Positions 25,625-35,582 of a DNA stretch of 64,000 bases are shown piece by piece. Made by a program: the position numbers and the translations under genes. Under the pieces are notes generated by a model, which was not told the origin of the DNA, did no database searches, and saw nothing but the letters and a program-made list of their open reading frames with translations. This stretch comes from Glandiceps talaboti (lineage: Eukaryota > Hemichordata > Enteropneusta > Spengelidae). Position 1 is the stretch's first letter, and each line of letters starts with the position of its first letter. Location of the stretch: positions 6,257,994-6,321,993 of the forward strand of contig NC_135552.1 in assembly GCF_964340395.1 (NCBI RefSeq), read 5' to 3'.

Positions 25625-27415
25625 TTCATCTCCAATATAAAACCTTCCTTACGGAAGGTAATATAAATTTAGCAGCTTTTTTGAGCCAGACGATAAAATG
25701 CAGCAGTGTTCCAGACTTGTGTCGAGTCAGACGACGTTTTGTTTTAGGGTTTCGTGTATTTAAGTGTAGCAGCCAGAGGTCAAGACACATTACCTTGCAA
25801 AGGATCTTCGCACAAGATGGCCAACCAACACCCTGTATTAGGCCATTCACAAACCAAAGCGATGCATAGACATATATTGAATCAAATAACGTGAAACATA
25901 TATTGACAGCACCACAAAGAACCAACCCCACAGACAGCGTCACACGTGAACTTATCTTGTCAACAAAGTAGCCACTGAAGACTTTGCTGATACTATACGC
26001 TATCATTAAACTGCTGCTTATCAATCCTAAAAGATATAACAGAAACAATAATCAATTATCACTATTTTACTAATTACAAGTTGTATACACCTGCAAACCG
26101 TCAAAGGAATATCGAAGCGACCTTGAGCTGCATTAGCTGTGCGTGTCAATTTTCAATCAGACAGCCAACAATATACGCAACAAACCAGCATTTTACTTAT
26201 CAATTAGAGGTCTATTTTATCCATAATTAGTACCTGTAACAGGGTGAATCGTGAAATCTTATTTTAGGATGCGAACCCAACATGTAATTTTGATTTGATT
26301 TGATTTGATTTGATTTGATTTATTATAGCATATGTACAGCTACACAAAACTCATTTATACATGGATCTACATGTATAAGCTATCACGCTATTAAATATAT
26401 GCACATTACTTAGCAGTGGTTTGACTAACTGCTGCTAGTCTCTTCGGCTAGTAATTTCAATGAAAATAAAACACGACCGGCCCAAAAGTTGACGAACAAT
26501 ATCATGAATATAATGCATTCATTTGCGACTATTGTTCTGTATTCATGAGTGGCCCAGTGTGACCAATAATATCCACATGATGCATACACCATTTACTGCC
26601 TGTCTCATCACTGGTTGTGTTTGATGCAACCAATCAGAAAAACAATTAAGAAAACATGGAATTTCTTGCTACTCGTTTGTCTAAATGAAATACACCATTT
26701 AACCTCAGACCCTGTCATCTGAGATTTAACATAAAGCAACTAGATGAAGACATGTGGGAGCCAGTGTTTTGTGCATTTTAATTCATATTATTTTGACAAG
26801 AAGTCACAAAATCACCAGTATTCATTCAATCTTGTTATCTTAAAGTGTAGCATGTGCAGTTTCTATTTGGTTGTATCAAACAGAGCCAGTTAACGTCAGC
26901 ACAAATGGAATGGAAAGTACATAAATAACCGGCAGGAAATCACCATATGTTACGTTCTTTGGGTACGTCTATATTCATCAGGCATACGTGTGTTAGTTTG
27001 AAACGAGCCCCCCCCCCCAAAAAAAAAAAAATGTCATATCGAGACCTATATATTATTACGGGGAAATGAGGGTAACAATAATGACAGGCGTTGATTCCAG
27101 GAAAACCTAAAATCATGCAAAGTGTACGTTATCCGGATAGGCAGCGAAGCTTTCGGCAAGCATGTTGGTACCAAGCTTACTGAAAGGGGCATGGCATGTG
27201 CAGGATGACTACACAATATATATAAATAAACATATATAATGTATATAATACCACTTACCTAATTCACTTTTGCTAATATCTCTTTCTTCAATAATATATA
27301 ACATCACATTTGTAAACGATTTTCTAGTGGCTATGTACAGCATATATATAATATACATAGCACAAAAGATTCCGGCTTGGTGTCCACAGTATGACCCCAT
27401 CGTCACGCTTCGCAT
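11194..27415 (-). CDS. SLC37A4: Glucose-6-phosphate/phosphate translocase of the ER (SLC37A4, G6PT), nine exons
   Basis: Major-facilitator antiporter that brings glucose-6-phosphate into the ER lumen in exchange for phosphate, feeding glucose-6-phosphatase. Exons, in transcript order on the minus strand: 27415-27259, 26026-25794, 16099-15964, 14906-14790, 13896-13738, 13285-13200, 12391-12278, 11887-11749, 11360-11194. All have GT/AG borders with matching phases and sum to 1308 nt, giving 435 aa (human 429). The protein is colinear with human G6PT throughout. TM1 has ATRKSF (human NRKTF; the essential Arg of this motif is kept). Exon 2 has LWFVNGLIQGVGWPSCAK, exon 3 has MWSLLSTSINVSG, exon 5 IDWSQLYLTQE, exon 6 SALQIGATVGNIVGGY, exon 8 GPVALIGV. 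The C-end IKTE has Lys only at -3, so the vertebrate KKxx ER-retention signal is incomplete. Start: the ATG at 27415; a second in-frame ATG lies five codons on. Intron 2 (9.7 kb) contains an opposite-strand gene. Confidence 0.95.
11492..11535. repeat. (GT)n microsatellite
   Basis: About 22 uninterrupted GT dinucleotides in intron 8 of SLC37A4. It makes a spurious His/Thr-rich open frame on the minus strand. Confidence 0.95.
15416..15498. repeat. Near-perfect 83-bp palindrome (intron hairpin)
   Basis: The two ~41-base arms (CAATAATCTCGATATATGTG inward, and its complement ending GAGATTATTG) meet with almost no loop at TGGAGTCCA. One or two mismatches are seen (ATATATGTGATATC against GATATAACTTATAT). 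Located in SLC37A4 intron 3. Either a short foldback/MITE or a large cruciform-forming palindrome. Confidence 0.85.
15627..15795. repeat. Compound (GA)n-(CAGA)n microsatellite
   Basis: GA dinucleotides (15627-15665) grade into CAGAGA and then CAGA/GACA tetranucleotides to 15795. The long Arg/Asp/Thr and Ser/Val/Cys open frames across it are repeat artefacts. Confidence 0.95.
16217..16296. repeat. (TTTG)n microsatellite
   Basis: Some 18 TTTG/TTGT units with a few interruptions, lying in SLC37A4 intron 2 just upstream (transcript sense) of exon 3. Confidence 0.9.
17117..17180. repeat. (GTAT)n-(GT)n microsatellite
   Basis: About twelve GTAT tetranucleotides followed by GT dinucleotides, in SLC37A4 intron 2, upstream of the nested aldolase-domain gene. 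Confidence 0.95.
17852..24132 (+). CDS. Class II aldolase/adducin N-terminal domain protein, four exons, nested in SLC37A4 intron 2
   Basis: Exons 17852-18241, 21934-22099, 23453-23697 and 23968-24132 have GT/AG borders and consistent phases, giving 321 aa. The domain (about residues 80-310) shows RADLAAVYRSFQYYNLSEGVCNHLT, GLHWKEVTASTLIGVD, IHHTIYRARPD, HMHPPYTTAL, GFNGLATSSEEG, MGNHGVLCVADHIAKAFDRMYYLERC and QVLAMSTGKEI, in the order expected for this fold. The presumed Zn-binding histidines are present (H176 and H178 in HMH, H241 in NHG). The acid base of fuculose-phosphate aldolase is not obviously conserved, so catalysis is uncertain; this subgroup of stand-alone eukaryotic proteins has no settled substrate. 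The first ATG follows an in-frame TAA (17834). Residues 19-60 are rich in Arg, Ser and Gly with no acid between 20 and 66, which could be a mitochondrial presequence, and M19 or M23 could be alternative starts. It is transcribed against SLC37A4, entirely within one intron. Confidence 0.9.
18736..21029. mobile_element. 2.3-kb foldback-type DNA element with terminal inverted repeats
   Basis: Left end AGGGAGCCTTCAGTATTTAC and right end (reverse complement) AGGGAGCTTTCAGTATTTAC match at 18 of 20 bases. Subterminal inverted homology continues: GTGACCCTCCCC blocks on both sides, and the 18960-19115 region (CAGGAGTTATATAGAAACGC, ACACCGGGTCCCTC) recurs inverted at about 20270-20430. The centre holds no recognisable transposase. 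A minus-strand open frame at 20494-20721 is strongly acidic (runs of Asp, Ser/Asp/Glu-rich) and could be a leftover of a protein N-terminus. No convincing target-site duplication was found. It lies in intron 1 of the aldolase-domain gene. Confidence 0.65.
21180..21268. repeat. (CTGT)n-(GT)n microsatellite
   Basis: Six CTGT units followed by about 30 GT dinucleotides, preceded by the small hairpin sequence CTCCCGTAAGGAG at about 21151. Confidence 0.95.
22260..22297. repeat. Short inverted repeat
   Basis: TTTTCCGAAAA and TTTTCGGAAAA flank about 16 bases just downstream of exon 2 of the aldolase-domain gene. A TTTCGGAAAC copy follows at about 22374. Purpose unknown. Confidence 0.5.
22987..23066. 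repeat. (AAC)n-(AAT)n-(AAC)n microsatellite
   Basis: Trinucleotide array of CAA, then ATA, then CAA units, in intron 2 of the aldolase-domain gene. Confidence 0.95.
23781..23899. repeat. Interrupted (GT)n microsatellite
   Basis: GT-rich stretch with GCGCGCGCCCCCGC and TTTGTGTCGC interruptions, immediately after exon 3 of the aldolase-domain gene. Confidence 0.85.
24133..25029. other. 3' flank of the aldolase-domain gene
   Basis: No further exon recognised. It includes the 3' UTR of the nested gene, but I could not identify a nearby AATAAA. Confidence 0.4.
25030..25203 (+). pseudogene. LINE reverse-transcriptase C-terminal tail fragment
   Basis: The open frame ends with FPDCINLWNCLPQHLVD and then TSLANFKRKV, the highly typical last motif of CR1/Jockey-type ORF2 proteins (F..R.I..WN.LP..VV...S...FK). 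Only this 3' end is preserved, as expected for 5'-truncated insertion. It lies in SLC37A4 intron 2 on the opposite strand. Confidence 0.65.
25590..25621. repeat. (CA)n microsatellite
   Basis: Sixteen CA dinucleotides, about 170 bases from the donor site of SLC37A4 exon 2. Confidence 0.95.
26288..26321. repeat. (TTTGA)n pentanucleotide repeat
   Basis: Six to seven TTTGA units in SLC37A4 intron 1. Confidence 0.9.
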
Positions 27416-30360
27416 GGTACGTGGTAGGGTTTGCCTCGATTACAAGTAACAGCTTGTCGTTGCTTGCGTAATTAAGTGTAATAGTAGGCTGATGAAGCTC
27501 TAAATAACATAACATCCAGTGCAAGTGGTTGTTTTGTGCAGACACTGTGGTGTATGTTCTGTTGGTGAACAATTATTTATCTGCAGACAAACACTGATTT
27601 GCTTTCTCTCGAGCGCTGCATGTGAATGGCACAGTGATGTTACTACGAAGGGTATTTGACCAGTCAATGTAGGTTACAACAGATTGGTGGCGCTATAGCT
27701 TGTGAGAGAAAGTTGAGTTTCAGGACAACAGAGTATATTAAAGTGCAGGTAGTGATGATTATGAAGTTTAAAAAATAGCCCAATATGTTGACCTATATAA
27801 CTCCGCATTTTGCAGCTAATTGCAATAGTGACATGTGAAAGCTATACCGCATATGCTAAGGTTAAGTACATGTATGTGAGCTTGTATATATGGGTGTACG
27901 CTTATGCATGGGTACGTATGTATTTACAAGTACTAAAGTATGTACATGTACATGCTGTATATACCGTACATGGCTAGCATTGTACATGTAGTGGTGATTT
28001 GTAATAATATATATTTGACTAATGCATACATGCATGCATACATACATACATACATACATACATACATACATACATACATACATACATACATACATACGTA
28101 CGTACGGAGGGACGAACGGACGGACAGACACCGCACCATGCCTATAGCACTACTGAACCTTGTGATAAAAAAATCAATTATCGAGTAAATCAAACTGTCC
28201 TTTTATTTGTTGATGATAAAATACCATTCTAATTTCTGACCTGGTGTCGTGAACAAAAAAATTGCATGAAAAGGTATTCGCGTTACAGAACCAATAAAAA
28301 GTTGTGTGTAAATCAGTACATATCGAGTAGGTATTAGACAGGCGTGTGTGCTCTGTCATAGATATATCCGTTTTGTCATACATGTATATATTTATGGACG
28401 CGTGAACAATTTAGGAGAGGTTTTTTGTTCATGTTTGAGAAAGTGTGAGTTATCCCAGGGCATAGGTGGGTGTATAGTATCGCTACCAGACTTCGTGACC
28501 ATCGTCACTCAGTCTAAATTTCCTTTCAGTGGCACTTTGAAACAAAATTCAGCTTTCGCATTCACTAGTATTTACATAGGAGAAAAAATGGGGAAAGGCG
28601 GTGAATTCTCACCATTTGAAATTGATGGTGTAGTACGTACATTTCATTCGCTAATGTTCTTCTTGCAGACGATGCAGGCGTTTCTCTCAACACCGGAGAA
28701 GGAAGGGACGACTTACTCCGTATGCAAGTAGGGCTAGTACATGACCATGAGTGAAAGACAAAGAAATTTGTACAGATAGAAATTTAGAATAGAAAAGAAT
28801 TTGTATAAATAAACTTGCAAACAATTCGCGCAAAATCGTTGTCAGCAGTTTCACCCGTTTCTAAAATAAGCATGATCATGATATTTTTTGGAGTCTCGTA
28901 ATCTGAATTTGGAATATGTATTTCACAGGATATCAAAAGTTCACGATTTCAGTCTCAGCTATTTAAGTACATCGATGATTCTGTCACGGTCCTTTTTTTC
29001 GCAACAATGTATTATATGTTTTCTGAAAGATTGTAGATGCAAAACGGAGCAAATAAAATTGATTATCTAGACGGGTATAGTTTGATTTTGACGTTAACGA
29101 CAAACTTTCAATTTACACTAATATAAATAAGAAAATATACTTTCACCTCGTCGTAGACATTAAATGATTGGAGTATGTGATGACACATACAGTCTTTGTT
29201 ACTGGATCGACAACGTGTTACAACCAGTCACTTTTGAGCAAATGTTTTTGATAATGGATAGTCATGATGTCTGCTAGCTACAATAAACGATACAGGAGCA
29301 GACGTACATCGGTGACGGTAATTTATTTTTTAAATATTGAACTGTAGTAACTGGGAAGTCAAGATTTATCAGGAAAACGGTGGCGGTACGGTATGATTAA
29401 AAGTGTGTTATGGTTCGATACCCCTCCCGTCTCTGTTGATCTTAGTATTGAAGTGTCAAATATTGATTGATAGTTTCCCTGATTTTTCTCGGGGAAATCG
29501 TATAGGGGTTGGGTGTATCAGACAGAGTCCCAGTCGATGTTGAGATTCTAGCTGCAGGAATGTTCATGTGCCGATGCAACTGCTTTGTCCCTCATAGGTA
29601 GTTTACAATGTTCCTCGATCCTGGTTTTCAGTTAGAAATCAACGACATAGACTAAGAGTGTGAATATTTCCCACATCAAACCGAATCAGATAAGAGGCAT
29701 TCATTGTGAGACACATGTGACCGCTTTCCTTACAAGGTACCTTATATTTCACCACGCAGCGTTGTTCAGCTTTTGTAAATCATTGGGTGAGACTAAAGTG
29801 CGTCGGAGTGTAGTATGTTATGAAAGCCACTGAAATTGCATGTTTCTAATAAATCCGGCACAGTTTCTCGAAAATGCTCTGTGTATGTATGTGAGGGTTT
29901 GGGAGCTAATCCCATGACTATTATTCAAACAATCTAAAACAAATATCAATTACAAAATACGGGAAGTGGTAGTTAGTGTATGTCTCACAGCATTATATAT
30001 TAAATTATATTTATAAGTACATCCCAACCAGTTACAAGAAGAAAACACAACACTCTTTTATCATTTGGACAAAAAAACAGAGCAAACTAACATCCGACCC
30101 TCGTTGAGAAATCCACCACATAAAAAGCAACCCCTGTTTTCGCCAATAGAATAGGCAGACTTGAGTCGAGTATACACCAAATATATCATATGCTATACTC
30201 AATATGCTATACTCACAATTCTGAATCGACTGTTTTCGAGTCCTGTTATATTACCAATAACGATCAAGCTATGAAAATGTTAAGTTTACTCTTACTAAAG
30301 ATTTGCTAGTTTCACGGGGTTTACGGAAAAGGACAAATACAATACCTCAGAATATAATGT
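27416..30360. other. Upstream region of SLC37A4; no gene recognised
   Basis: Should include the SLC37A4 promoter (transcription runs leftward), but no TATA or initiator could be defended. Open frames at 28348-28731 and elsewhere have no recognisable domain. A ~27-base patch at 28696-28722 (GAAGGAAGGGACGACTTACT) closely matches 19573-19600 inside the 2.3-kb foldback element, so element debris is present. Confidence 0.4.
28025..28150 (+). mobile_element. Microsatellite plus Helentron-like 3' terminal fragment
   Basis: (ATAC)n at 28025-28097, then ACGGACGGACAGACACCGCA and CATGCCTATAGCACTACTGAACC. The last block is shared with 43866-43890 and 58778-58800, where it forms the left arm of a small hairpin followed by AAAAAT. 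A microsatellite, then an ACGG-rich stretch, then a terminal hairpin is the layout I know from non-autonomous Helentrons of marine invertebrates; here the right arm is missing. Confidence 0.45.
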
Positions 30361-30708
30361 TGGTTTCTTATATAGCGCATTCCCACTCCATGCTCAAAGC
30401 GCTTTACAATTATTACCCCTGGCTCGGATCAGAACAGCACAACGGCCCTTTTGTCTTCCTCAACTCCCCGGGGAGCATACAATCCATTGCAGCCATTTAA
30501 GCGCATAGGATTAAAGCCTTCACATTGCAACCTACATCCTACCAGGTCCCCAGTTATACAGCTGGGTTGACTGAGGCACATTCGTGGTTCAAATCTTGCC
30601 CAAGGACTTTAGCCACTCAGAAACAAAAAGCAGGCAGCGACGGGGCTCGAACCTGCAACCTGTAGATTCCAAGCCGGTCATGCTAACCATTCACCCATCA
30701 TGACTCCA
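30361..30708 (-). mobile_element. tRNA-derived SINE, minus orientation
   Basis: On the minus strand the element begins near 30708 with a tRNA-like head. GTGAATGGTTAGCATGACC holds an A-box-like TGGTTAGCATG, and GGTTGCAGGTTCGAGCCCC holds a B box GGTTCGAGCCC. The central body follows. The tail contains TGTAAAGCGCTTTGAGCA and GCGCTATATAAGA, a 3' end shared by many SINEs and their partner LINEs. Total length about 350 bp. No clear poly(A) or target-site duplication was found. Confidence 0.85.
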
Positions 30709-31079
30709 TATCTCTGAGAGATTCGACATGGCTGCGGATACCATGACTTGACAGTCGACGTCTATAGACTAAGTCAAAAGTGGGCGAACATGCATCAAAT
30801 CTGTATATGACCCACTCTGGCACTCGGATGTTAGTTCGATACACAGCTACTTGGTTCCCCGAGATATGTATCAGAATGTTTCTATCAATATACAATAAAA
30901 TGTCGATAATATCGTTAAGTGACCCCTTATTCCCAAGCCCTCTCCCTTGAAATTAACTAGTGGCAGCGGTGCACGGTTGTGTGTGGAAGCAGTTGGATGT
31001 GGGAGTGGTGGCAGCGATGGGATGCAAAAAAAAGCACGAAATAATGTAAAATTAGATAGTGCAAATTAAATATACAATA

Positions 31080-31213
31080 AGGCAAAGTGAAATGTTACTC
31101 TCCACCAATTCCATTTTATCATTAACCCCCTCCCCGAACCAATTTGTAAATGTGACACCCCCCCCCCCTAATTTTGCTGTCCCTCCAACCTTGTAATTAC
31201 TGACGAAGGTTGC
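31080..31213. mobile_element. Terminal fragment related to the 18.7-21.0 kb foldback element
   Basis: CCCTCCAACCTTGTAATTAC, TGACGAAGGTTGCCT and an upstream TGTGACACCCCCC block match the right end of the 2.3-kb element (CCCTCCACCTTGTAAATAC, TGAAAGCTCCCT, TGTGACCCCC). The opposite end was not found, so only one terminus seems to remain. Confidence 0.5.
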
Positions 31214-31331
31214 CTAACCATGTACTTGTTACAAAGCCGGTCGGAGTTATTTCTAGAGTTTGAAGACATGGGATTTTCCATAGGACCATATTTTTCCTTC
31301 CATAAGGATGGAGATACATTAGGGGCTGAAA

Positions 31332-31337
31332 TGTCTG

Positions 31338-31373
<36 letters not shown>

Positions 31374-31389
31374 GGTCTGTCTGTCTGTG
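31332..31389. repeat. (TCTG)n microsatellite
   Basis: About fourteen TCTG/CTGT units with one CGGT interruption. The overlapping Asp/Thr/Arg/Gln-rich minus-strand open frame is an artefact. Confidence 0.95.
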
Positions 31390-33032
31390 TCATCATTTTT
31401 GAAAAACGGCTGCATCAATTCGAACGAAATTTGATAGCCATGTTTCATAGGGTAATGGCAAGAACTGGTTAGATTTGGTAAACATACCATGAATATTAAT
31501 GAGCAATTTACATAATTAATGGTTTTCGGTATTGTACATTGCCCATCACACATGGCGCATACATGTATGCCAAGGAAATTAAAGGCTGCCCTCAGCGCGT
31601 CGTTAGCTGGTTAGTCGTGCATGCATTGTCAGGTTACCAGCACATTGCAAGGCGTTCGTGCCAACCTTGTCAGTGATATTCAAAGCATTGGGTAAGTAAT
31701 CGTACAGGTTTGCATGTTTTGATGATGACTTTTGTTTCAACTAAAATGTTAGATGGAGACAAACACTAGAAAAAAGAAGATCGAGGCGAGGTATTTAAGA
31801 GATGCAAACTAGCCTTAATTAAAATAGGTTTACAATGAACGTGGAGTTCACAAACAGGTGTAATATTTATCATCGTTTCAATTTCGTCAAATATGGACAT
31901 ATCATTTTCAAATTTCACACACTAATGTACATGTGAATAAAGAGAAATCGTATTTTTTTTAGATTTTCGATTAGAAGTTTTGGAAGTATTAATATTGACC
32001 TCCAACCGTCTCCTTTTTACTGTGTTCTTTTCCGATTTCTCCCGATAACAAACTACCGCTGTTTGTTGCAAGGCTTGTAATCGTTTACCTAGCTAGGTAT
32101 CTCAGGAAATAAATACACTCTCACATATTTATGAAGTGTAATAATGTATCATTTATACCAAAATGTATGTGGTCAAAATATGGAAAATAGACCAAGCCTA
32201 GCCTAGCCTAGCCTTTGAAGAAAATTTCGCAATAATGTATCAAATGTATCCAACTGGTGACCTATACATTGAGGGCGTGCCACTCAACAAATTCTTGACA
32301 ATTTTCCCGTAGTGATTAAAGGAGTGTGAAATTTATAGGATTTGGAGCAGATGTCGAAATAGGAATGTATACACTTTACCGAGTGACAAAGTAGGGCAAT
32401 AACACCGTATCACTTCTCTGTATTAAAGTTGTTAAACTCTTACGATGCTTACGATGATGTATGTAAACTTCCTCATGTGTAATTATACTATAATGTATAG
32501 CTTCTCTACACAATTGGCATGTTCTCAGCCATGCACCTGAATAACTTCCGTCATGAAAGAAATGCTCTATACGTGAACAAGTGTCAGCGTTGCCGACATG
32601 TCTGTAAATGATGTCAACAGGCCAGACGCTTGCTTATTCTTGCCAGAGAGGGTGCTGTTCTCCAAAATATTAGGGGCGGGAGAAAATGAAAATATTTTTT
32701 TTTTCTATTTTGATGTCGCAGCTGAAAATTTGGGTCGGTCGGATAATGAGAAACAGAAGAAAAAATACGGTCCCCCTTACTTCATGTACTGAGGCATAAT
32801 TTTAGTGCCCGCCTCTGATAGCTGTGCGTTATAAACACGTCGTGTATTCGTCATTTGATCTACCAAGCTGAGATGAACATTTTCGGTCATTTCCCACTCG
32901 TAGCCATGGTGTAATTTCCGGACTAAGAAATTGCCATTTATGTCCATACAAATATATCTTGATAACATTTAAAGTGTTGGTGACAGCTACGTTTTGTTAG
33001 TTTGTTCCTATTCTGATTGTAAGCTTATAGAA
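31390..33032. other. 5' flank of the GPCR gene
   Basis: No gene recognised. Contains AGCCTAGCCTAGCCT (three 5-base units) near 32200, and a poly-T-rich open frame at 32598-32792 without domain similarity. Confidence 0.4.
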
Positions 33033-34061
33033 ATGGATTCCACTTCGTCGAACAGGACTGTTTCTCCCCACAACAACGCATTTAATTTCTCCATGGAAAT
33101 CAACGACACAGACGTCAATATTTCCCACAGAGGACTGAAAGATTTCCCACCGGAGGCGTTGATCGGGGTGCTTTCTGTAGATTGTATACTGATCATAGGA
33201 GGTAATCTACTGGTTATTCTTGCTGTGTTTCATCAACCGATGCTCAGGAAATCAGCCACAAACCATCTGATTATATCCTTGGCGTTTTCAGACTTGGTTG
33301 TAGGTGCCATTTTTGGGCCGGCACGAATACTGTACACCGTTGGTTCGAATAGGGTGGCAAGTCATCATAAAGAACCATGTGATCTATTGGTGGTAGTTAT
33401 GGAAACAGGACTTATCGCAACAATATTTACCCTGATTGCTATAGCTGCTGACCGCTACCGTGCAATTGTACAACCCTTCAAACAAAAGATGACAGTCAAG
33501 CAAGCCCGTTACACCATCATCTTGGTTTGGCTGGCTTCTTTAGTTTATTCATCTTACAGAACACAGATGAATGGTATTGTGAGCGTTCACCGTTCAGACA
33601 ACATCACCATTCACAAGTGTGGCGTTACTTCCATAGCCGTACGAAAACCAATGAGTGTCGTAAATCTGGTGTTCCTCTATATTCTACCACTGACCATCAT
33701 CGCCTACCTTTATCTACGCATGATCTGTTCTCTCTATTTTACGTCATCCCTAAACAAAGAGTCGAAAAGAAGAAAGATGAAAGCCATTCGAATGTTGCTC
33801 GTTGTGGTTGTTATGTTTGTTATATGTTGTGGTCCTCTTCGAGTTCACCAAGTGATGGCTAGCTATTATGATGACAAGATTAAGTTTCCCAAGCTATCTT
33901 TCACTGTGGTTTTTTTTCTTTTTATCGCGAACAGTTGGGTCAATCCAATTATATATGCCTTCTTCAACGAGACGTTTCGGCAAGAGTTTGCTGTTATTCT
34001 GACATGCGGACAATATAAAATAAAGAAACCAAAAAAAAGGCAGACCGAAACGTCAAGTTGA
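33033..34061 (+). CDS. Orphan class A (rhodopsin-like) GPCR, single exon
   Basis: Seven-helix plasma-membrane receptor of 342 aa. The ATG at 33033 has a good context (G at -3, G at +4); the in-frame TTG 39 bases upstream is not needed. The N-terminus has four N-glycosylation sequons (N7, N18, N24, N29). Landmarks: GGN58 in TM1, LAFSD87 in TM2, C116 before TM3 pairing with C196 in loop 2, DRY at 140-142, a Lys/Arg-rich loop 3 (KESKRRKMK), NPIIY at 304-308 and a following FRQEF helix 8. The TM6 CWxP motif reads C265-C266-G-P268, so the toggle-switch Trp is replaced by Cys. Loop 3 and TM6-7 recall peptide or amine receptors, but I cannot name a ligand. The protein ends soon after helix 8 because the frame stops at 34059; a long polar tail is open in another frame downstream. 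Confidence 0.9.
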   Translation: MDSTSSNRTVSPHNNAFNFSMEINDTDVNISHRGLKDFPPEALIGVLSVDCILIIGGNLLVILAVFHQPMLRKSATNHLIISLAFSDLVVGAIFGPARILYTVGSNRVASHHKEPCDLLVVVMETGLIATIFTLIAIAADRYRAIVQPFKQKMTVKQARYTIILVWLASLVYSSYRTQMNGIVSVHRSDNITIHKCGVTSIAVRKPMSVVNLVFLYILPLTIIAYLYLRMICSLYFTSSLNKESKRRKMKAIRMLLVVVVMFVICCGPLRVHQVMASYYDDKIKFPKLSFTVVFFLFIANSWVNPIIYAFFNETFRQEFAVILTCGQYKIKKPKKRQTETSS

Positions 34062-34276
34062 ACATAGCAGCCCCTCTCAATAAGATACATCGAAAGTCTG
34101 AATCTCCAAAACATGATGGGAAGAACAGACAAAAACAGTGTCGACAAAACAAATCCAACAGTATTGAACTGGACTCCGTCGTTAATGAAATAAGGAAGGT
34201 CCGGGAACAACAACTGGATGCCGGGAAGGACGAGCCTGGCATGGATAATGAGGCCGTCGAAATCAATATCATCTAA
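34062..34276 (+). other. Out-of-frame candidate C-terminal tail of the GPCR
   Basis: A frame offset from the receptor is open from before 34028 to TAA at 34274-34276. It encodes a Lys/Ser/Asn/Glu-rich segment (for example KIHRKSESPKHDG and VVNEIRKVREQQLD) of the type found in receptor cytoplasmic tails. The two frames would join if the A8 tract at 34031-34038 had nine A residues. Possible causes are a sequencing error, an allelic frameshift or chance. Confidence 0.5.
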
Positions 34277-35180
34277 TGCATCGTTTACAGCTAAAATATC
34301 ATTTTCTGACAGACAGCGAAGACGATAGTGCCGTGAATGGAGATAGAAACATCTACAGCAGCAACTTCAACGAAACTTGATACTGTTTCCGAAAGACTTA
34401 AACATGAATGCACACGACTCTGTAAGATTATTTTGAATGATAGTAGTATTGGTAACAATCACTTGTTTTAACAAATATGTAGGTCGACGCAATATTATGG
34501 ATCGACGTAGGGAAGCTTGAAAAATATACATTTATGATATACTTAACTGTAAATCACTGTCACTCTCTTGATATGTGTTCTGTGATTTGGTCACAGGATG
34601 ATGCATCTAGTGCCCGGAGTGGGCTCCATTTACATTGGTAAAAAAAACAACGAACATCTATGGTATCAGCAGTCATGTTAGCCCCGGTTTACGATTTTCT
34701 CATCTGACATTTTCATTTAGAATGTGTATATATTTACCGAGTAGAAAAATCATACCGGAAGGAAAAAGACGATGGGAAACAGAATAATTAAGTAGAAATT
34801 GATGACCTCATCGAAGCTACAGAGAGAGAGTTCCCGTTTTGATCCGGATGTATGACGAGAACATTATATACTTGAGTGGGTAGGAGGTCGTTTACTCACT
34901 CGTCTGTGGTGAAACGTCATGTATTTTAAACGAGGAAGTAGCAGTGACTATTCAATTCTTTTTTAAATTCACATATGCCAGTCAGAGTAATATCATGGTT
35001 TCTTTCTTGTTTTGATGTTAATATCAATGATGTCTCGCGGCCAGGAGAGAATATATCAATCATCGATTCCAAGTTTGTAGACTCTTATCAACTACGTGAG
35101 TTGACGAAGGGGTGACACTGTGACTATTTATAGCAAATATAAATTGAATGCCTCCTGTAAGGACAAAGCACACGCCATTT
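34277..35180. other. 3' flank of the GPCR gene; nothing recognised
   Basis: AT-rich. One member of the GAATGCCTCCTGTAAGGACA motif family lies at 35143-35165, just before the palindrome. Confidence 0.4.
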
Positions 35181-35246
35181 GATTAGTTTCTATATGCCTT
35201 ACGTAAGGCATATAGAAACTAATCGTAAGGCATATAGAAACTAATC
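35181..35246. repeat. Perfect 44-bp palindrome plus a third 22-bp copy
   Basis: A 22-base arm (GATTAGTTTCTATATGCC..TTAC) is followed without a loop by its exact complement (to 35224). That complement is then repeated once more in tandem to 35246, giving a one-inverted, two-direct arrangement. Confidence 0.95.
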
Positions 35247-35582
35247 ACAGTTTTAAATTCCATGCATGTATTCCAATTTGATAACTCCCATTGAATATCT
35301 TACAGATAAACAATCTACAAAATGGATTGACTATATTGATGAATTAGTTTAGGGATATAATAATACATATCATTCAAGTATTCATATGACGTCAGTAGAA
35401 GCATAAAAAAAGAGAATGAGGGGTTGTTTGGTATAACCTATATGGATTTTTTTTGTCATCTTCATATTGAACATCACAGTTTCATATTGGTGATACAATT
35501 AGGATTTCAAAATATAAAAATGTATTCAGCAAAGGTTATCTATCAAATTATACTCGAGCTTTATAAGATTAAGCAAATCATT

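Noticed and set aside
28348-28731. 127-codon plus-strand frame as a gene
   Set aside because: No domain, no convincing start or splice context, and its end overlaps a patch shared with the 18.7-21.0 kb element.
30640-30708. A genuine tRNA gene on the minus strand
   Set aside because: A- and B-box-like sequences are present, but the segment continues into a ~280-bp SINE body with a GCGCTATATAAGA tail and does not close a tRNA acceptor stem.
32994-33032. Earlier GPCR start with a 13-residue N-terminal extension
   Set aside because: That start codon is TTG. The ATG at 33033 has a good initiation context and leaves a normal glycosylated N-terminus.
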